Shown here piece by piece: positions 8,283 through 16,075 of a stretch of 64,000 nucleotides of DNA; the stretch's first letter is position 1, and each line of letters starts with the position of its first letter. The DNA is taken from assembly GCF_009923995.1 (NCBI RefSeq), contig NZ_RFSK01000003.1:62001-126000 (forward strand). Reading direction: 5' to 3'. The notes beneath the pieces are model-generated. The model saw nothing but the letters and a program-made list of their open reading frames with translations. It was not told where the DNA came from and searched no databases. This DNA comes from Janthinobacterium sp. GTDB taxonomy: Bacteria > Pseudomonadota > Gammaproteobacteria > Burkholderiales > Burkholderiaceae_D. A program made the translations under genes and the position numbers.

Positions 8283-9209
8283 ATGCACAATGACGACCGC
8301 TTCGATGGCATCCATGACTTCGTGATGACGGTGAAACTGGGCAGCTTTGCCGCCGCCGCGGCCGCGCAAGGCGTGACGGCGTCGGGCGTGGGCAAGAGCG
8401 TGTCGCGGCTGGAAGCGCGCCTGGGCACCAAGCTGCTGCACCGTACCACGCGCCGCCTGACCCTCACCCCCGAGGGGCGCACGTATTACGACATGTGCGT
8501 GCAGATGCTGGAAGACCTGGAGGCAACGGAACACGGCCTGATCGTCGGCCAGCAAGTGCCCACGGGACGCCTGCGCGTGGACGTGCCGGCCGCGTTTGGC
8601 CGCCGCCACATCCTGCCCACCTTGCTGGAACTGGCCGCGCGCCACGCGGGCATCGAGCTGGCCGTGACCTTCACGGACCGCACCGTCAACCTGGTCGAGG
8701 AGGGCATCGACCTGGCCGTGCGCATCGGCGCGCTGAACAACGACGCCGACCTGGTGGCACGCCAGCTGGGCACGCAGCGGCTGCTGATCTGCGCCGCCCC
8801 GTCCTACCTGGCGCAGCACGGCACGCCGCAGGTGCGCGGCGAGTTGAGCCAGCACGACTGCATCGTGGGCTGGCGCCGGCAAGGGCCGGCCACCTGGCTG
8901 CTGCGCGAGGAAGACGGCACCTCCACCGAGCAGACGATCCGCGTGCGCCATGCCTTGCGCGATGGCGAGGCGATGCTGGCGGCCACCGTAGCGGGCGCCG
9001 GCCTGTGCCAGCTGCCCACCTGGCTGATCGATGCGCACCTGGCGTCGGGCCAGCTGCTGCCCGTGCTGCAGCAGCATGCGGGCGGCGAAATGCCCATCCA
9101 CGCCGTGTGGCCGGCCACGCGCTATGTCAAGCCCCGTTTGCGCGTGGCCATCGATGCGCTGGTGGCGCTGGCCGCCGCGCCGAATCCCGTGTTTCATCCG
9201 GCGGCTTGA
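8283..9209 (+). CDS. LysR-family transcriptional regulator
   Basis: A 308-residue regulator with a helix-turn-helix in the first 60 residues (GSFAAAAAAQGVTASGVGKS, then HRTTRRLTLTPEG) and an effector domain with the usual GRLRVDVP start and LVEEGIDLAVRIG motif. It is divergent from the YigZ gene and convergent with the LLM oxidoreductase operon. A TATAAT box lies at 8233-8238. I start it at the ATG at 8283; the upstream in-frame extension to 8238 would overlap this -10 element. The target is unknown; the convergent flavoenzyme operon is possible but its promoter is 2.7 kb away. Confidence 0.9.
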   Translation: MHNDDRFDGIHDFVMTVKLGSFAAAAAAQGVTASGVGKSVSRLEARLGTKLLHRTTRRLTLTPEGRTYYDMCVQMLEDLEATEHGLIVGQQVPTGRLRVDVPAAFGRRHILPTLLELAARHAGIELAVTFTDRTVNLVEEGIDLAVRIGALNNDADLVARQLGTQRLLICAAPSYLAQHGTPQVRGELSQHDCIVGWRRQGPATWLLREEDGTSTEQTIRVRHALRDGEAMLAATVAGAGLCQLPTWLIDAHLASGQLLPVLQQHAGGEMPIHAVWPATRYVKPRLRVAIDALVALAAAPNPVFHPAA

Positions 9210-9245
9210 CCTGGCTCAATCCGCGTCCATCGGCCGCTATCCGCG

Positions 9246-10235
9246 TCAATCGGCATTAAATAGGGGCAGCACATGCTCGGCCATCTCCGCGATGACCTCT
9301 TCGGCGGGGCGCTGCGACGGCTTCATGTTCAGCGCCACGTGGCTCACGCCCAGCGCGCGCTGCGCCTGCCAGCGTTCGATCAGGGCATGGCGGCCGATGC
9401 GCACCACATTGTAGTAGCGCCGCGGCGGCGCGTCCGGGTCCTTGTCCAGGTCGAAGAAGGTGGCGTAGCCATAGGGCGGCGGCGTCCTGTCGCCCGCATG
9501 CAGGCGCAGGCTGGCCAGGATGTCGCCGATCGCCTGGGCATCGTCGACGGACCAGATCCACGCGTCGACGTTGCGCGCCAGCCAGTCGATGGGCTGGCGC
9601 GAGCGGCCCACGGCCAGCATGGGCAGGTGGCGGCGCACGGGTTTCGGTACCAGGTCCAGGCTGCCGTCCAGGGTGCCGTAATGCCGCGTCGTGGCGGCCG
9701 GGAATGACTGTCCGCCCAGCTGGCGCAGCAGGGCGAAGGCTTCGCGGTAGCGCTCGTCGCGGTTGTCGAAATCGGCGCCGAAGGCCGGATATTCGCCGGG
9801 CCGGTCGCCCGTCGACAGGCCGAGCAGGAAGCGCCCGCCGCTCAGCTGATCCACCGAGGCCGCCTGCTTGGCGACGATGACGGGATCGCGCAAGGGCAGC
9901 ACGATGCCGGCCGTGCCGATGCTGATGCGTTTCGTGACGGAGGCCAGGAAGCCTGCATACACGAAGGGATCGAAGACCTGCCCCGCGTCGCCGAATGCCG
10001 GATCGAGGAAGGGCACGTCGCGCAGCCAGATGCTGGCAAAGCCCGCGTCGTCGACGAGCCTGGCCATGCGCTCGTGGTCCCGCATGGTGGGCAGCGGTGA
10101 GCCGGGGTAGGCTTCCAGCGGCGCGATCAGGCCGAAGGTCAGCTTGCCCGGACTGAACACGCGCCGGAACGGGGCGTGCTGCGCCAGGCTGGCCGGCGCG
10201 GGCGCCGGGGTCTCGTGGTGCTGTCGCAAATCCAT
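9246..10235 (-). CDS. LLM-class flavin-dependent oxidoreductase (luciferase-like)
   Basis: A 329-residue TIM-barrel enzyme of the bacterial luciferase/alkanal monooxygenase-like group, which uses FMN or F420 to oxidise organic substrates. Visible features include ERMARLVDDAGFASIWLRDV near residues 55-75, the GTAGIVLPLRDPVIVAKQ strand-helix segment, SGGRFLLGLSTGDRPGEYPAFG, and PMLAVGRSRQPIDW. Its start at 10235 has AAAGGA upstream and lies 17 bases after the stop of the SnoaL-like gene, so it is the last gene of a three-gene operon with that protein and an old yellow enzyme. The substrate is unknown. Confidence 0.87.
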   Translation of the reverse strand: MDLRQHHETPAPAPASLAQHAPFRRVFSPGKLTFGLIAPLEAYPGSPLPTMRDHERMARLVDDAGFASIWLRDVPFLDPAFGDAGQVFDPFVYAGFLASVTKRISIGTAGIVLPLRDPVIVAKQAASVDQLSGGRFLLGLSTGDRPGEYPAFGADFDNRDERYREAFALLRQLGGQSFPAATTRHYGTLDGSLDLVPKPVRRHLPMLAVGRSRQPIDWLARNVDAWIWSVDDAQAIGDILASLRLHAGDRTPPPYGYATFFDLDKDPDAPPRRYYNVVRIGRHALIERWQAQRALGVSHVALNMKPSQRPAEEVIAEMAEHVLPLFNAD

Positions 10236-10252
10236 GATGTCGTTCCTTTCGC

Positions 10253-10741
10253 TTATGCGGCCGTCGTCGCCGGCAGTTCCAGCTTGTCGCCGGGCTGGCC
10301 GCCGCCGCCATTGCGCGCGGGCCAGACGATGTCGAGCTGCGAGCGGCTGATGTACCAGCGGCCGTCGATGCGGCGGTATTCGTCCGCATACGCGCCCAGC
10401 AAAATCCACGGGTCGCGCTGCTCCGGCTGGCGCGTGTGCAGGTCGATCAGGTAGCAGCGCCCCTGCGCCGTGTCCCCGTCGAGCAGCTCCACCCAGTGGT
10501 TCGTCACGGCGTGCAGGAAGGGATAGCTGCCATGGCGCTCGGTGTCGTAGTCGTCGAAGGCTTGCTGCAGGCCGGCGCGGATGGCTTCCCGTCCGCGCCA
10601 TTCGCCCAGCCCCGCGTTGCAGACGGCGTCCGGCGCGAACAGGTCGGCCAGTTCGCCGATGCGGTTGCTGTCCAATAAATGGCTGTAGCGGATGCGCAGG
10701 TTTTTGATCGCTTCCAGGTCCAGCAGTGTTTGCATATTCAT
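10253..10741 (-). CDS. SnoaL-like (NTF2 fold) protein
   Basis: A 162-residue protein. The opening LLDLEAIKNLRIRYSHLLDSN and LADLFAPDAVCN match the SnoaL_4 type, related to ring-hydroxylating dioxygenase beta subunits, scytalone dehydratase and limonene hydrolases. It probably acts as a small dehydratase, isomerase or binding protein in the same pathway as the two flavoenzymes flanking it. The ATG at 10741 has AAAGGA eight bases upstream; a longer frame to 10792 lacks such a site. Confidence 0.82.
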   Translation of the reverse strand: MNMQTLLDLEAIKNLRIRYSHLLDSNRIGELADLFAPDAVCNAGLGEWRGREAIRAGLQQAFDDYDTERHGSYPFLHAVTNHWVELLDGDTAQGRCYLIDLHTRQPEQRDPWILLGAYADEYRRIDGRWYISRSQLDIVWPARNGGGGQPGDKLELPATTAA

Positions 10742-10804
10742 CGTGTGTCCTTTCAAATGGTTGGCGGAAGTGCGGGCCAAAGAGCGGGCCAAAGAACGGG
10801 CCGC

Positions 10805-11911
10805 TTACTGCGGCGCCGCCGCAAAGGCGGGGTAGTCCGTATAGCCCTTGGCGCCGTGCGGGCCGTAGAAGGTGGCGCGCTCGGCCTGTGCCAGCGGCCA
10901 GCCGTGGCGCAGGCGCTCGACCAGGTCCGGGTTGGCGATGAACGGACGGCCGAAGGCGGCCAGGTCGATGCGCCCCTCCTGCAATGCCGCTTCCGCGCTG
11001 TCCCCGTCGAAGCCGCCCGCCGAGATCAGGGTGCCCCGGTAGGCGCGGCGGAACTCGGCCGCGAAGCCGGCGGGTATCGGCGTCTGCCCCAGGGTCAGCT
11101 GGTCGCTCGTGTGCACGTAGGCGAGGCCGCGTGCATTCAAGGCTTCGGCCAGGGCCAGCCAGGTGGCCGCTTCGTCGTCGAAGGGCGGCATGTCGTACAG
11201 GCGGCCGAATGGCGAGATGCGCACGCCGACGCGCTGCGCGCCCACTTCCGCACTCAGGGCGTCGATGGTGTCGAGGATCAGCCGCAGACGCTTGGCGATC
11301 GTGCCGCCATACGCGTCGTCGCGCGTGTTGAGGGCGCCGTTGATGAATTGTTCGAACAGGTAGCCGTTGGCGCCATGCAGCTCGATGCCGTCGAAGCCGG
11401 CCGCCATGGCGCGCCGCGCGGCCAGCACGAAGTCCTGAATGACGCGGGGGATTTCAGCGGCGTCCAGGGCGCGCGGCGCGCTGGCGGGCACTTGCCCGGC
11501 CACGCCCGGCGACACCCAGGCAAAGGCGGGCGAATTGTCCGCGCGGCGGGCCACGGACGACACGGGCGCGGCGCCACCGGCCTGCAGCGAGGTGTGCGAC
11601 AGGCGGCCCACATGCCACAGCTGGGCAAAGATACGCCCGCCCCGTGCATGCACGGCGTCGCACACCTGGCGCCAGCCTTCCTGCTGCGCATCCGTGTACA
11701 GGCCGGGCACGAACAGGAAGCCCGTGCCTTCGCGGCTGACGGGGATGCCTTCGCTGATGATCAGCCCGGCAGACGCGCGCTGGGCGTAGTACAGGGCCGT
11801 CTGCGCGTCCGGCACGCCATCGGTGGCGCGCGAGCGCGTCATGGGCGCCATGACGATGCGGTTGGGCAGGGTCAGTCCCGCCAGGTCATACGGAGTGTAG
11901 AGTTTTTTCAT
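10805..11911 (-). CDS. Alkene reductase, old yellow enzyme family (NemA-like)
   Basis: A 368-residue FMN-dependent ene-reductase. It shows the classical OYE features: PNRIVMAPMTRSRA at the N-terminus, the substrate-binding pair in HGANGYLFEQF, the NTRDDAYGG motif with the proton-donor tyrosine region, and the C-terminal LAAFGRPFIANPDLV phosphate-binding segment. This class reduces activated double bonds, nitro-esters and maleimides with NAD(P)H. It is the first gene of the minus-strand operon OYE, SnoaL-like, LLM oxidoreductase. A second, different OYE-type enzyme (XenA) lies 2.5 kb away. Confidence 0.92.
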   Translation of the reverse strand: MKKLYTPYDLAGLTLPNRIVMAPMTRSRATDGVPDAQTALYYAQRASAGLIISEGIPVSREGTGFLFVPGLYTDAQQEGWRQVCDAVHARGGRIFAQLWHVGRLSHTSLQAGGAAPVSSVARRADNSPAFAWVSPGVAGQVPASAPRALDAAEIPRVIQDFVLAARRAMAAGFDGIELHGANGYLFEQFINGALNTRDDAYGGTIAKRLRLILDTIDALSAEVGAQRVGVRISPFGRLYDMPPFDDEAATWLALAEALNARGLAYVHTSDQLTLGQTPIPAGFAAEFRRAYRGTLISAGGFDGDSAEAALQEGRIDLAAFGRPFIANPDLVERLRHGWPLAQAERATFYGPHGAKGYTDYPAFAAAPQ

Positions 11912-12085
11912 AGCCAGTCCTTTCGGTCAAATACGGTGCGTGATGCGGGCGCAGGCATTGCCCGTGCCGCCATGCCGCCCATTGTATTTATGAACTGGAA
12001 AAAGATAATCTGGCTTTTGTTCCATGGACTCGATCCTGTGAGGATTGAATCAGGGAGGAGTGCGAAGGGAAGGGGCTGGAAAACA

Positions 12086-12118
12086 AAAAAGCCCACGAAC
12101 CGGAATTCGTGGGCTTCT
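12086..12118 (-). terminator. Intrinsic terminator downstream of first tRNA-Lys pair
   Basis: Read on the minus strand, GCCCACGAA pairs with TTCGTGGGC around a TTCCGG loop and is followed by six T residues. It stands 11 bases past the 3' end of the tRNA-Lys gene at 12129, so it should end that tRNA transcript. Confidence 0.88.
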
Positions 12119-12128
12119 CTGATGTATT

Positions 12129-12204
12129 TGGTAGGCCGTGCGGGATTCGAACCTGCGACCAACGGATTAAAAGTCCGCTGCTCTACCAGCTGAGCTAACG
12201 ACCC
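12129..12204 (-). tRNA. tRNA-Lys (anticodon UUU)
   Basis: 76 nt on the minus strand from GGGTCGTTAGCTC to CCA. The D arm (AGCTCAGCTGGTAGAGC), anticodon arm with ACTTTTAATC, T arm GGTTCGAATCC and an encoded CCA end are all present. The acceptor stem has a G-U pair at position 1-72. Second gene of its pair; it reads the same as the copies at 12274, 19063 and 19228. Confidence 0.97.
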
Positions 12205-12273
12205 AAAAACTTTACAACAACTGCGGTAACGCTGTGCCGTATCAACATGCTTGCCATGCCGACGGCTGAATCT

Positions 12274-12349
12274 TGGTAGGCCGTGCGGGATTCGAACCTG
12301 CGACCAACGGATTAAAAGTCCGCTGCTCTACCAGCTGAGCTAACGACCC
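12274..12349 (-). tRNA. tRNA-Lys (anticodon UUU)
   Basis: 76 nt, same sequence as the other three tRNA-Lys genes in the window, CCA encoded. First gene of its pair, with a candidate promoter directly upstream (12360-12388). The 69-base spacer to the next copy is related to the spacer of the pair at 19 kb. Confidence 0.97.
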
Positions 12350-12359
12350 AAGGGCGGCT

Positions 12360-12388
12360 ATTATGACGGCCAACGGCGGTTTTGGGAA
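12360..12388 (-). promoter_or_regulatory. Candidate promoter of the first tRNA-Lys pair
   Basis: On the minus strand TTCCCA and CATAAT are separated by 17 bases, and the tRNA 5' end is ten bases downstream of the -10 box. The GC-rich sequence between the -10 box and the tRNA resembles a discriminator of a growth-rate-controlled promoter. It is weaker than the promoter of the 19-kb pair. Confidence 0.55.
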
Positions 12389-12444
12389 GGGCTGGACGGC
12401 GCATGCATGGAAAAAAGCCTTGCGCAGGCCCCGCATCGGGTCTA

Positions 12445-12469
12445 ATATAGGTAGATAGCCTACCTATAT
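12445..12469. promoter_or_regulatory. Perfect palindromic operator candidate at the MarR gene start
   Basis: ATATAGGTAG and CTACCTATAT form exact 10-base inverted arms around a 5-base centre. The right arm ends inside the first possible ATG (12468) of the MarR gene. Size and symmetry fit a MarR dimer site, which would give autoregulation of the regulator-exporter pair. Confidence 0.75.
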
Positions 12470-12938
12470 GGATGATGCCATGCCCCTTGACGAAGACCTT
12501 CCCATCCCCGAACGCGCGCTGGCGCTGTCCGATGAATTGCGCACGGCATTCAAGCGCCTGCTGCGCTCCATGCAGCGCGAAGGGGGCGAACTCGATGCCC
12601 GCGTGTCGATGATGCAGTACATGCTGCTGGCCCTGATCCACGAGCAGCCCGGCATCGGCGTGGCCGCGCTGGCGCGCCTGCAGAACGTGCGCGGCCCCAC
12701 CGTCAGCGCCCAGGTCAAGTCGCTGGAAGAGGCGGGGCTGGTCGAGCGCAGCGCGCCCGATCCGCAGGACCGGCGCCGCTCGGGCCTGCAGCTGTCCGCC
12801 GAGGGCCTGGCCGTCCTCGACACCCTGCGCGCGCGCCGCCGCGATGCGCTGGCGCGGCGCATCGCCCGCCTGTCGCCGCAGCAGATGGACGCGCTGGCCG
12901 CCGCCATGCAGCCCCTGCTCGAGATTGGACAGGCATGA
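12468..12938 (+). CDS. MarR-family transcriptional regulator
   Basis: A 156-residue (or 152 from the second ATG) winged-helix regulator. The core MMQYMLLALIHEQPGIGVAA, the recognition helix region GPTVSAQVKSLEEAGLVERS and the wing PDPQDRRRSGLQLSAEG are typical. It overlaps the DHA2 exporter by four bases (ATGA), so the two form one operon and the exporter is the likely target. The first ATG lies inside the palindrome and has no ribosome site; ATG 12480, four codons later, follows GGATG and may be the true start. MarR proteins usually release DNA on binding phenolic or drug-like ligands. Confidence 0.9.
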   Translation: MDDAMPLDEDLPIPERALALSDELRTAFKRLLRSMQREGGELDARVSMMQYMLLALIHEQPGIGVAALARLQNVRGPTVSAQVKSLEEAGLVERSAPDPQDRRRSGLQLSAEGLAVLDTLRARRRDALARRIARLSPQQMDALAAAMQPLLEIGQA

Positions 12939-14425
12939 ATACCCTGGACAAAACCGCGGCCGCGCAAGCGCCCCTGACGGAGCGCGAAGTGCGCGCCACC
13001 TACCTGGGCCTGATGGCCGTGCTGGGCCTGGGCGCGCTGGACCAGAGCATCGTCGCCACGGCCTTGCCGCGCATCGTCGCCGACCTGGGCGGCATGGCGC
13101 ACCTGTCGTGGGTGGTGACGGCCTATGTGCTGGCCTCGACGGCCACCATGCCCCTGTACGGCAAGCTGGCCGACCAGTACGGCCGCCGCCCCATGATCTT
13201 CACGGCCCTGCTGACCTTTTTGCTCGGCTCCGTGCTGTGCGGGCTGGCGCAGAACATGACGGAACTCATCCTCTTCCGCGCCATCCAGGGCCTGGGCGCG
13301 GGCGGCTTCATGCCGCTGGCGCAGATCATCATCGGCGACATCGTGCCGCCCGCCGAGCGGGGCAAGCGCCAGGGCATGGTGCCCATCGTGTTTGCCGTCA
13401 CCAGCGTGCTGGGTCCCGTCTTGGGCGGCGTCATCACGGATGCGCTGTCGTGGCACTGGATCTTCTATGTGAACCTGCCCGTGGGCGCCGTGGCCTTCTA
13501 CATCATTGCGCGGGCCATGCGCAAGCCCGTGCGCACGCATGCGCACAAGATCGACTACCTGGGTTCCTTCCTGCTGACGGGCGCCATCACGGCGGCCCTG
13601 CTGGTGCTGGCGCTGGGCGGCACGGAGTGGCCGTGGGACTCGCTGGCCATCAAGGTGAGCGGCGGGATCGCCGTGCTGCTGGGTGTCTGGCTGGCCTTCC
13701 ACGTGGGCAAGGTGGACGAGCCCGTGCTGCCGCCGGACCTGTTCGAGAACCGCACCTTCAATATCGCCAGCCTGGTGATGGCCGTGACCTTCATGGGCCT
13801 GATGGGCGCCAGCGTCTTCTTCCCCCTGTTCTTCCAGCTGGTGATGGGCACCAGTCCGGCGGAATCGGGCGTGATGACGGTGGCCATGATGGTGGGGCTG
13901 GTGGCGTCGTCGATGTTCAACGGGCGCGTGCTGTCGCGCTCGGGCAAGTACAAGATGGTGCAGGTGGCGGGGCTGGGCGTGGCGGTCGTGGCCTTTGCCG
14001 TGCTGGCCTGGGCCATGGAAACGTCGCGCGGCTACTGGATCATCGAGCCGGCCATCTTCTTCCTCGGCACGGGACTGGGCCTGGTGATGCCGAACATGAC
14101 GATCGCCGTGCAGAATGCCTTGCCGCTGGCGCGGCGCGGCGTGGGCACGGCCATGCTGGCCTTCTTCCGCTCGCTGGGCGGCTTGCTGGGCGTGACGGCA
14201 TCCGGTGCCATCCTCGCGGGCCAGCTGCACCAGCATGGCGTGGAAGCCGTCTCGGCGCTGGGCGCGCACGCGGCCGTGCAGACGGTGGAAGTCTACCGCC
14301 ATGCGATCGCCAGCGTGTTCGGTGCCGGCGCCGTGCTGCTGTTACTGGGACTGCTCGCCTTGCTGTTCCTGCCGGAACTGCCCCTGGCGGGGCATCCGGC
14401 CACGGCGAAGGCGAAAGCTGATTAG
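12935..14425 (+). CDS. DHA2-family multidrug MFS transporter (14 transmembrane segments)
   Basis: A 496-residue drug:proton antiporter of the EmrB/QacA group in the inner membrane. The family's helix-1 motif LDQSIVATALPRI, the loop motif GKLADQYGRRPMI and the antiporter motif GPVLGGVITD are all visible, and length and hydrophobicity fit 14 helices. No EmrA-type membrane-fusion partner is nearby. Its start overlaps the MarR stop by four bases, so expression is probably tied to release of that repressor. Its stop overlaps the stop of xenA on the other strand (bases 14422-14425). Confidence 0.93.
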   Translation: MNTLDKTAAAQAPLTEREVRATYLGLMAVLGLGALDQSIVATALPRIVADLGGMAHLSWVVTAYVLASTATMPLYGKLADQYGRRPMIFTALLTFLLGSVLCGLAQNMTELILFRAIQGLGAGGFMPLAQIIIGDIVPPAERGKRQGMVPIVFAVTSVLGPVLGGVITDALSWHWIFYVNLPVGAVAFYIIARAMRKPVRTHAHKIDYLGSFLLTGAITAALLVLALGGTEWPWDSLAIKVSGGIAVLLGVWLAFHVGKVDEPVLPPDLFENRTFNIASLVMAVTFMGLMGASVFFPLFFQLVMGTSPAESGVMTVAMMVGLVASSMFNGRVLSRSGKYKMVQVAGLGVAVVAFAVLAWAMETSRGYWIIEPAIFFLGTGLGLVMPNMTIAVQNALPLARRGVGTAMLAFFRSLGGLLGVTASGAILAGQLHQHGVEAVSALGAHAAVQTVEVYRHAIASVFGAGAVLLLLGLLALLFLPELPLAGHPATAKAKAD

Positions 14426-15510
14426 TAGCGTTCCAGCCAGTGCGCGTACGGCGCCGGCATGACCCACGAGGCGCGCTCGACGCCGAGTTCCTTGGCGGCA
14501 AAATAGGCCCAGTGCGGGTTGGCCAGGTGCGCCTTGCCGACCATCACCACGTCCAGCTGTTCTTCCTTCACGACGCGCTCGGCGATGGCCGGCGTGCCGA
14601 AGCCCCAGGCGGACGAGACGGGCACGCCCGCTTCGCGCCGCACGCGCTCGGCGATGGGACCCATGAAGGCCGGGCCCCAGGGAATGGCCACGTCGGGAAT
14701 CGTGAAGCCCATGCTGACGCTGATCATGTCCATGCCGGCCTCCTTGAACTGGCGCACGAGGGCGATCGATTCGAGCAGGGTCTGTTCGTCGCGGCCGTCG
14801 AATTCCAGCACGCCGAAGCGGATGGTCAGCGGCAGGTGCTCGGGCCACACGGCGCGCACGGCTTGCAAGGTTTCCAGCAGGAAGCGGCTACGGTTTTCCA
14901 GGCTGCCGCCGTAGATGTCGTCGCGCTGGTTGGCATGGGGCGAGAAGAAGCTTTGCGCCAGGTAGCCGTGGGCAAAGTGCAGTTCCAGCCATTCGAAGCC
15001 CGCTTCGCGGGCGCGCACGGCCGCGTCGACGAAGTTCTGTTTCACGCGGGCAATATCGTCGAGGTCCATGGCGCGCGGCACTTTCGGCAGGCCGCCGCCA
15101 AAGGCGATGGCGGACGGGGCGATGGTTTGCCAGCCGCGCGCGTCGCCGTCGGCAATGTGGTCGTCGCCTTCCCACGGGCGGTTGGCGCTGGCCTTGCGGC
15201 CCGCGTGGGCGATCTGGATGCCGGGCACGGCACCGGCCGCCTTGATGGCTTTTACCACCGGCACGAAGGCTTGCGCCAGATCATCGTTCCAGATGCCCGT
15301 GCAGCCGGGCGTGATGCGGCCTTCGGGCGCCACGGCCGTCGCTTCCATGATCACCAGGCCCGCGCCGCCGCGCGCCATGCCCGCATAGTGCGACAGGTGC
15401 CAGTCGTTGGGTGCGCCGTCGACGGCCATGTACTGGCACATGGGCGGCACGGCGATGCGGTTGCGCAGGGTGATGCCTTTGAGGGTGTAGGGCTGGAAGA
15501 GGGCGGACAT
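14422..15510 (-). CDS. xenA: Xenobiotic reductase XenA-like NADH:flavin oxidoreductase
   Basis: A 362-residue FMN ene-reductase of the thermophilic-like OYE class. It follows Pseudomonas putida XenA closely in length and sequence as I recall it: Cys25 in PPMCQYMA, which tunes the flavin, is at residue 25, and the substrate-binding histidines in HFAHGYL fall at 178 and 181. The end APYAHWLERY is also the same. XenA reduces enones, nitroglycerin, TNT-type nitro groups and 8-hydroxycoumarin-like compounds. It is divergent from an ArsR-like regulator with a palindrome between them, so induction by an electrophile or quinone is plausible. Confidence 0.94.
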   Translation of the reverse strand: MSALFQPYTLKGITLRNRIAVPPMCQYMAVDGAPNDWHLSHYAGMARGGAGLVIMEATAVAPEGRITPGCTGIWNDDLAQAFVPVVKAIKAAGAVPGIQIAHAGRKASANRPWEGDDHIADGDARGWQTIAPSAIAFGGGLPKVPRAMDLDDIARVKQNFVDAAVRAREAGFEWLELHFAHGYLAQSFFSPHANQRDDIYGGSLENRSRFLLETLQAVRAVWPEHLPLTIRFGVLEFDGRDEQTLLESIALVRQFKEAGMDMISVSMGFTIPDVAIPWGPAFMGPIAERVRREAGVPVSSAWGFGTPAIAERVVKEEQLDVVMVGKAHLANPHWAYFAAKELGVERASWVMPAPYAHWLERY

Positions 15511-15561
15511 GGTGGCCTTTGCGGTTGGTGGATGAATGGACTGCGGCTACAGATTCGGTAG

Positions 15562-15577
15562 TTCGTATATATTCGAA
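15562..15577. promoter_or_regulatory. Near-perfect 16-base palindrome between xenA and its regulator
   Basis: TTCG-T-ATATAT-T-CGAA is symmetric except at two positions. It lies in the 94-base divergent space between xenA and the ArsR-like gene, 28 bases before the regulator start, in a locally AT-rich stretch. This is where an operator controlling both genes would be expected. Confidence 0.6.
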
Positions 15578-15604
15578 GAATGGAAATAGTATAGCCGATG
15601 CGGT

Positions 15605-15961
15605 ATGATCCTGCTCATGCGTCCACACAAACATCCCCCCGCCAGCGAATTCGTCCTCGAGCGCGTGCTGTACGCCCTCAGCGATTCCATCCGCCTCGAC
15701 ATCGTGCGCCACCTGGCCTGCGTGGAGGCGGCCGCGTGCGGCGACCTGGACGGCGGAAGGCCGAAATCCACCGTTTCCCACCATTTCAAGGTCTTGCGCG
15801 AGGCGGGCCTCGTCTACACGGAAAACGCGGGCACGACGCATATGAACCGCTTGCGGCGGGCCGAGATCGACAGCCGCTTCCCCGGCTTGCTGGGCGCCAT
15901 CCTGGCCCAGCCGCCGCAGCCGGCCGAGGCGCCAGGCACGGGCGGTCAGGGCGGCGCCTAG
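15605..15961 (+). CDS. ArsR-like winged-helix transcriptional regulator
   Basis: A 118-residue (114 from the second ATG at 15617) regulator of the HTH ArsR fold: LYALSDSIRLDIVRHLA, then PKSTVSHHFKVLREAGLVYTE as recognition helix and wing. It has a single cysteine pair-like CVEAAACGD region before the recognition helix that might be redox- or electrophile-sensitive, but there is no classical metal-binding ELCVCDL box, so a metal ligand is unlikely. It is divergent from xenA, its probable target. The C-terminus is a Pro/Gly-rich tail. Confidence 0.87.
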   Translation: MILLMRPHKHPPASEFVLERVLYALSDSIRLDIVRHLACVEAAACGDLDGGRPKSTVSHHFKVLREAGLVYTENAGTTHMNRLRRAEIDSRFPGLLGAILAQPPQPAEAPGTGGQGGA

Positions 15962-16075
15962 CCTGGCGTGCCACGCCATTTGCCAGGCTCGGCTATCATA
16001 TCGGCCTTTTGGTAGATCCCCAGCCGCGCACGCCCCGCGCGACGGGCTGGCGACGGCTACCTGGCAAGGCAAGGG

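Noticed and set aside
10679-12193. A 504-codon plus-strand frame running through the OYE gene into a tRNA
   Set aside because: Antisense to the OYE gene and it ends inside the tRNA-Lys sequence, so it is a composition artefact.
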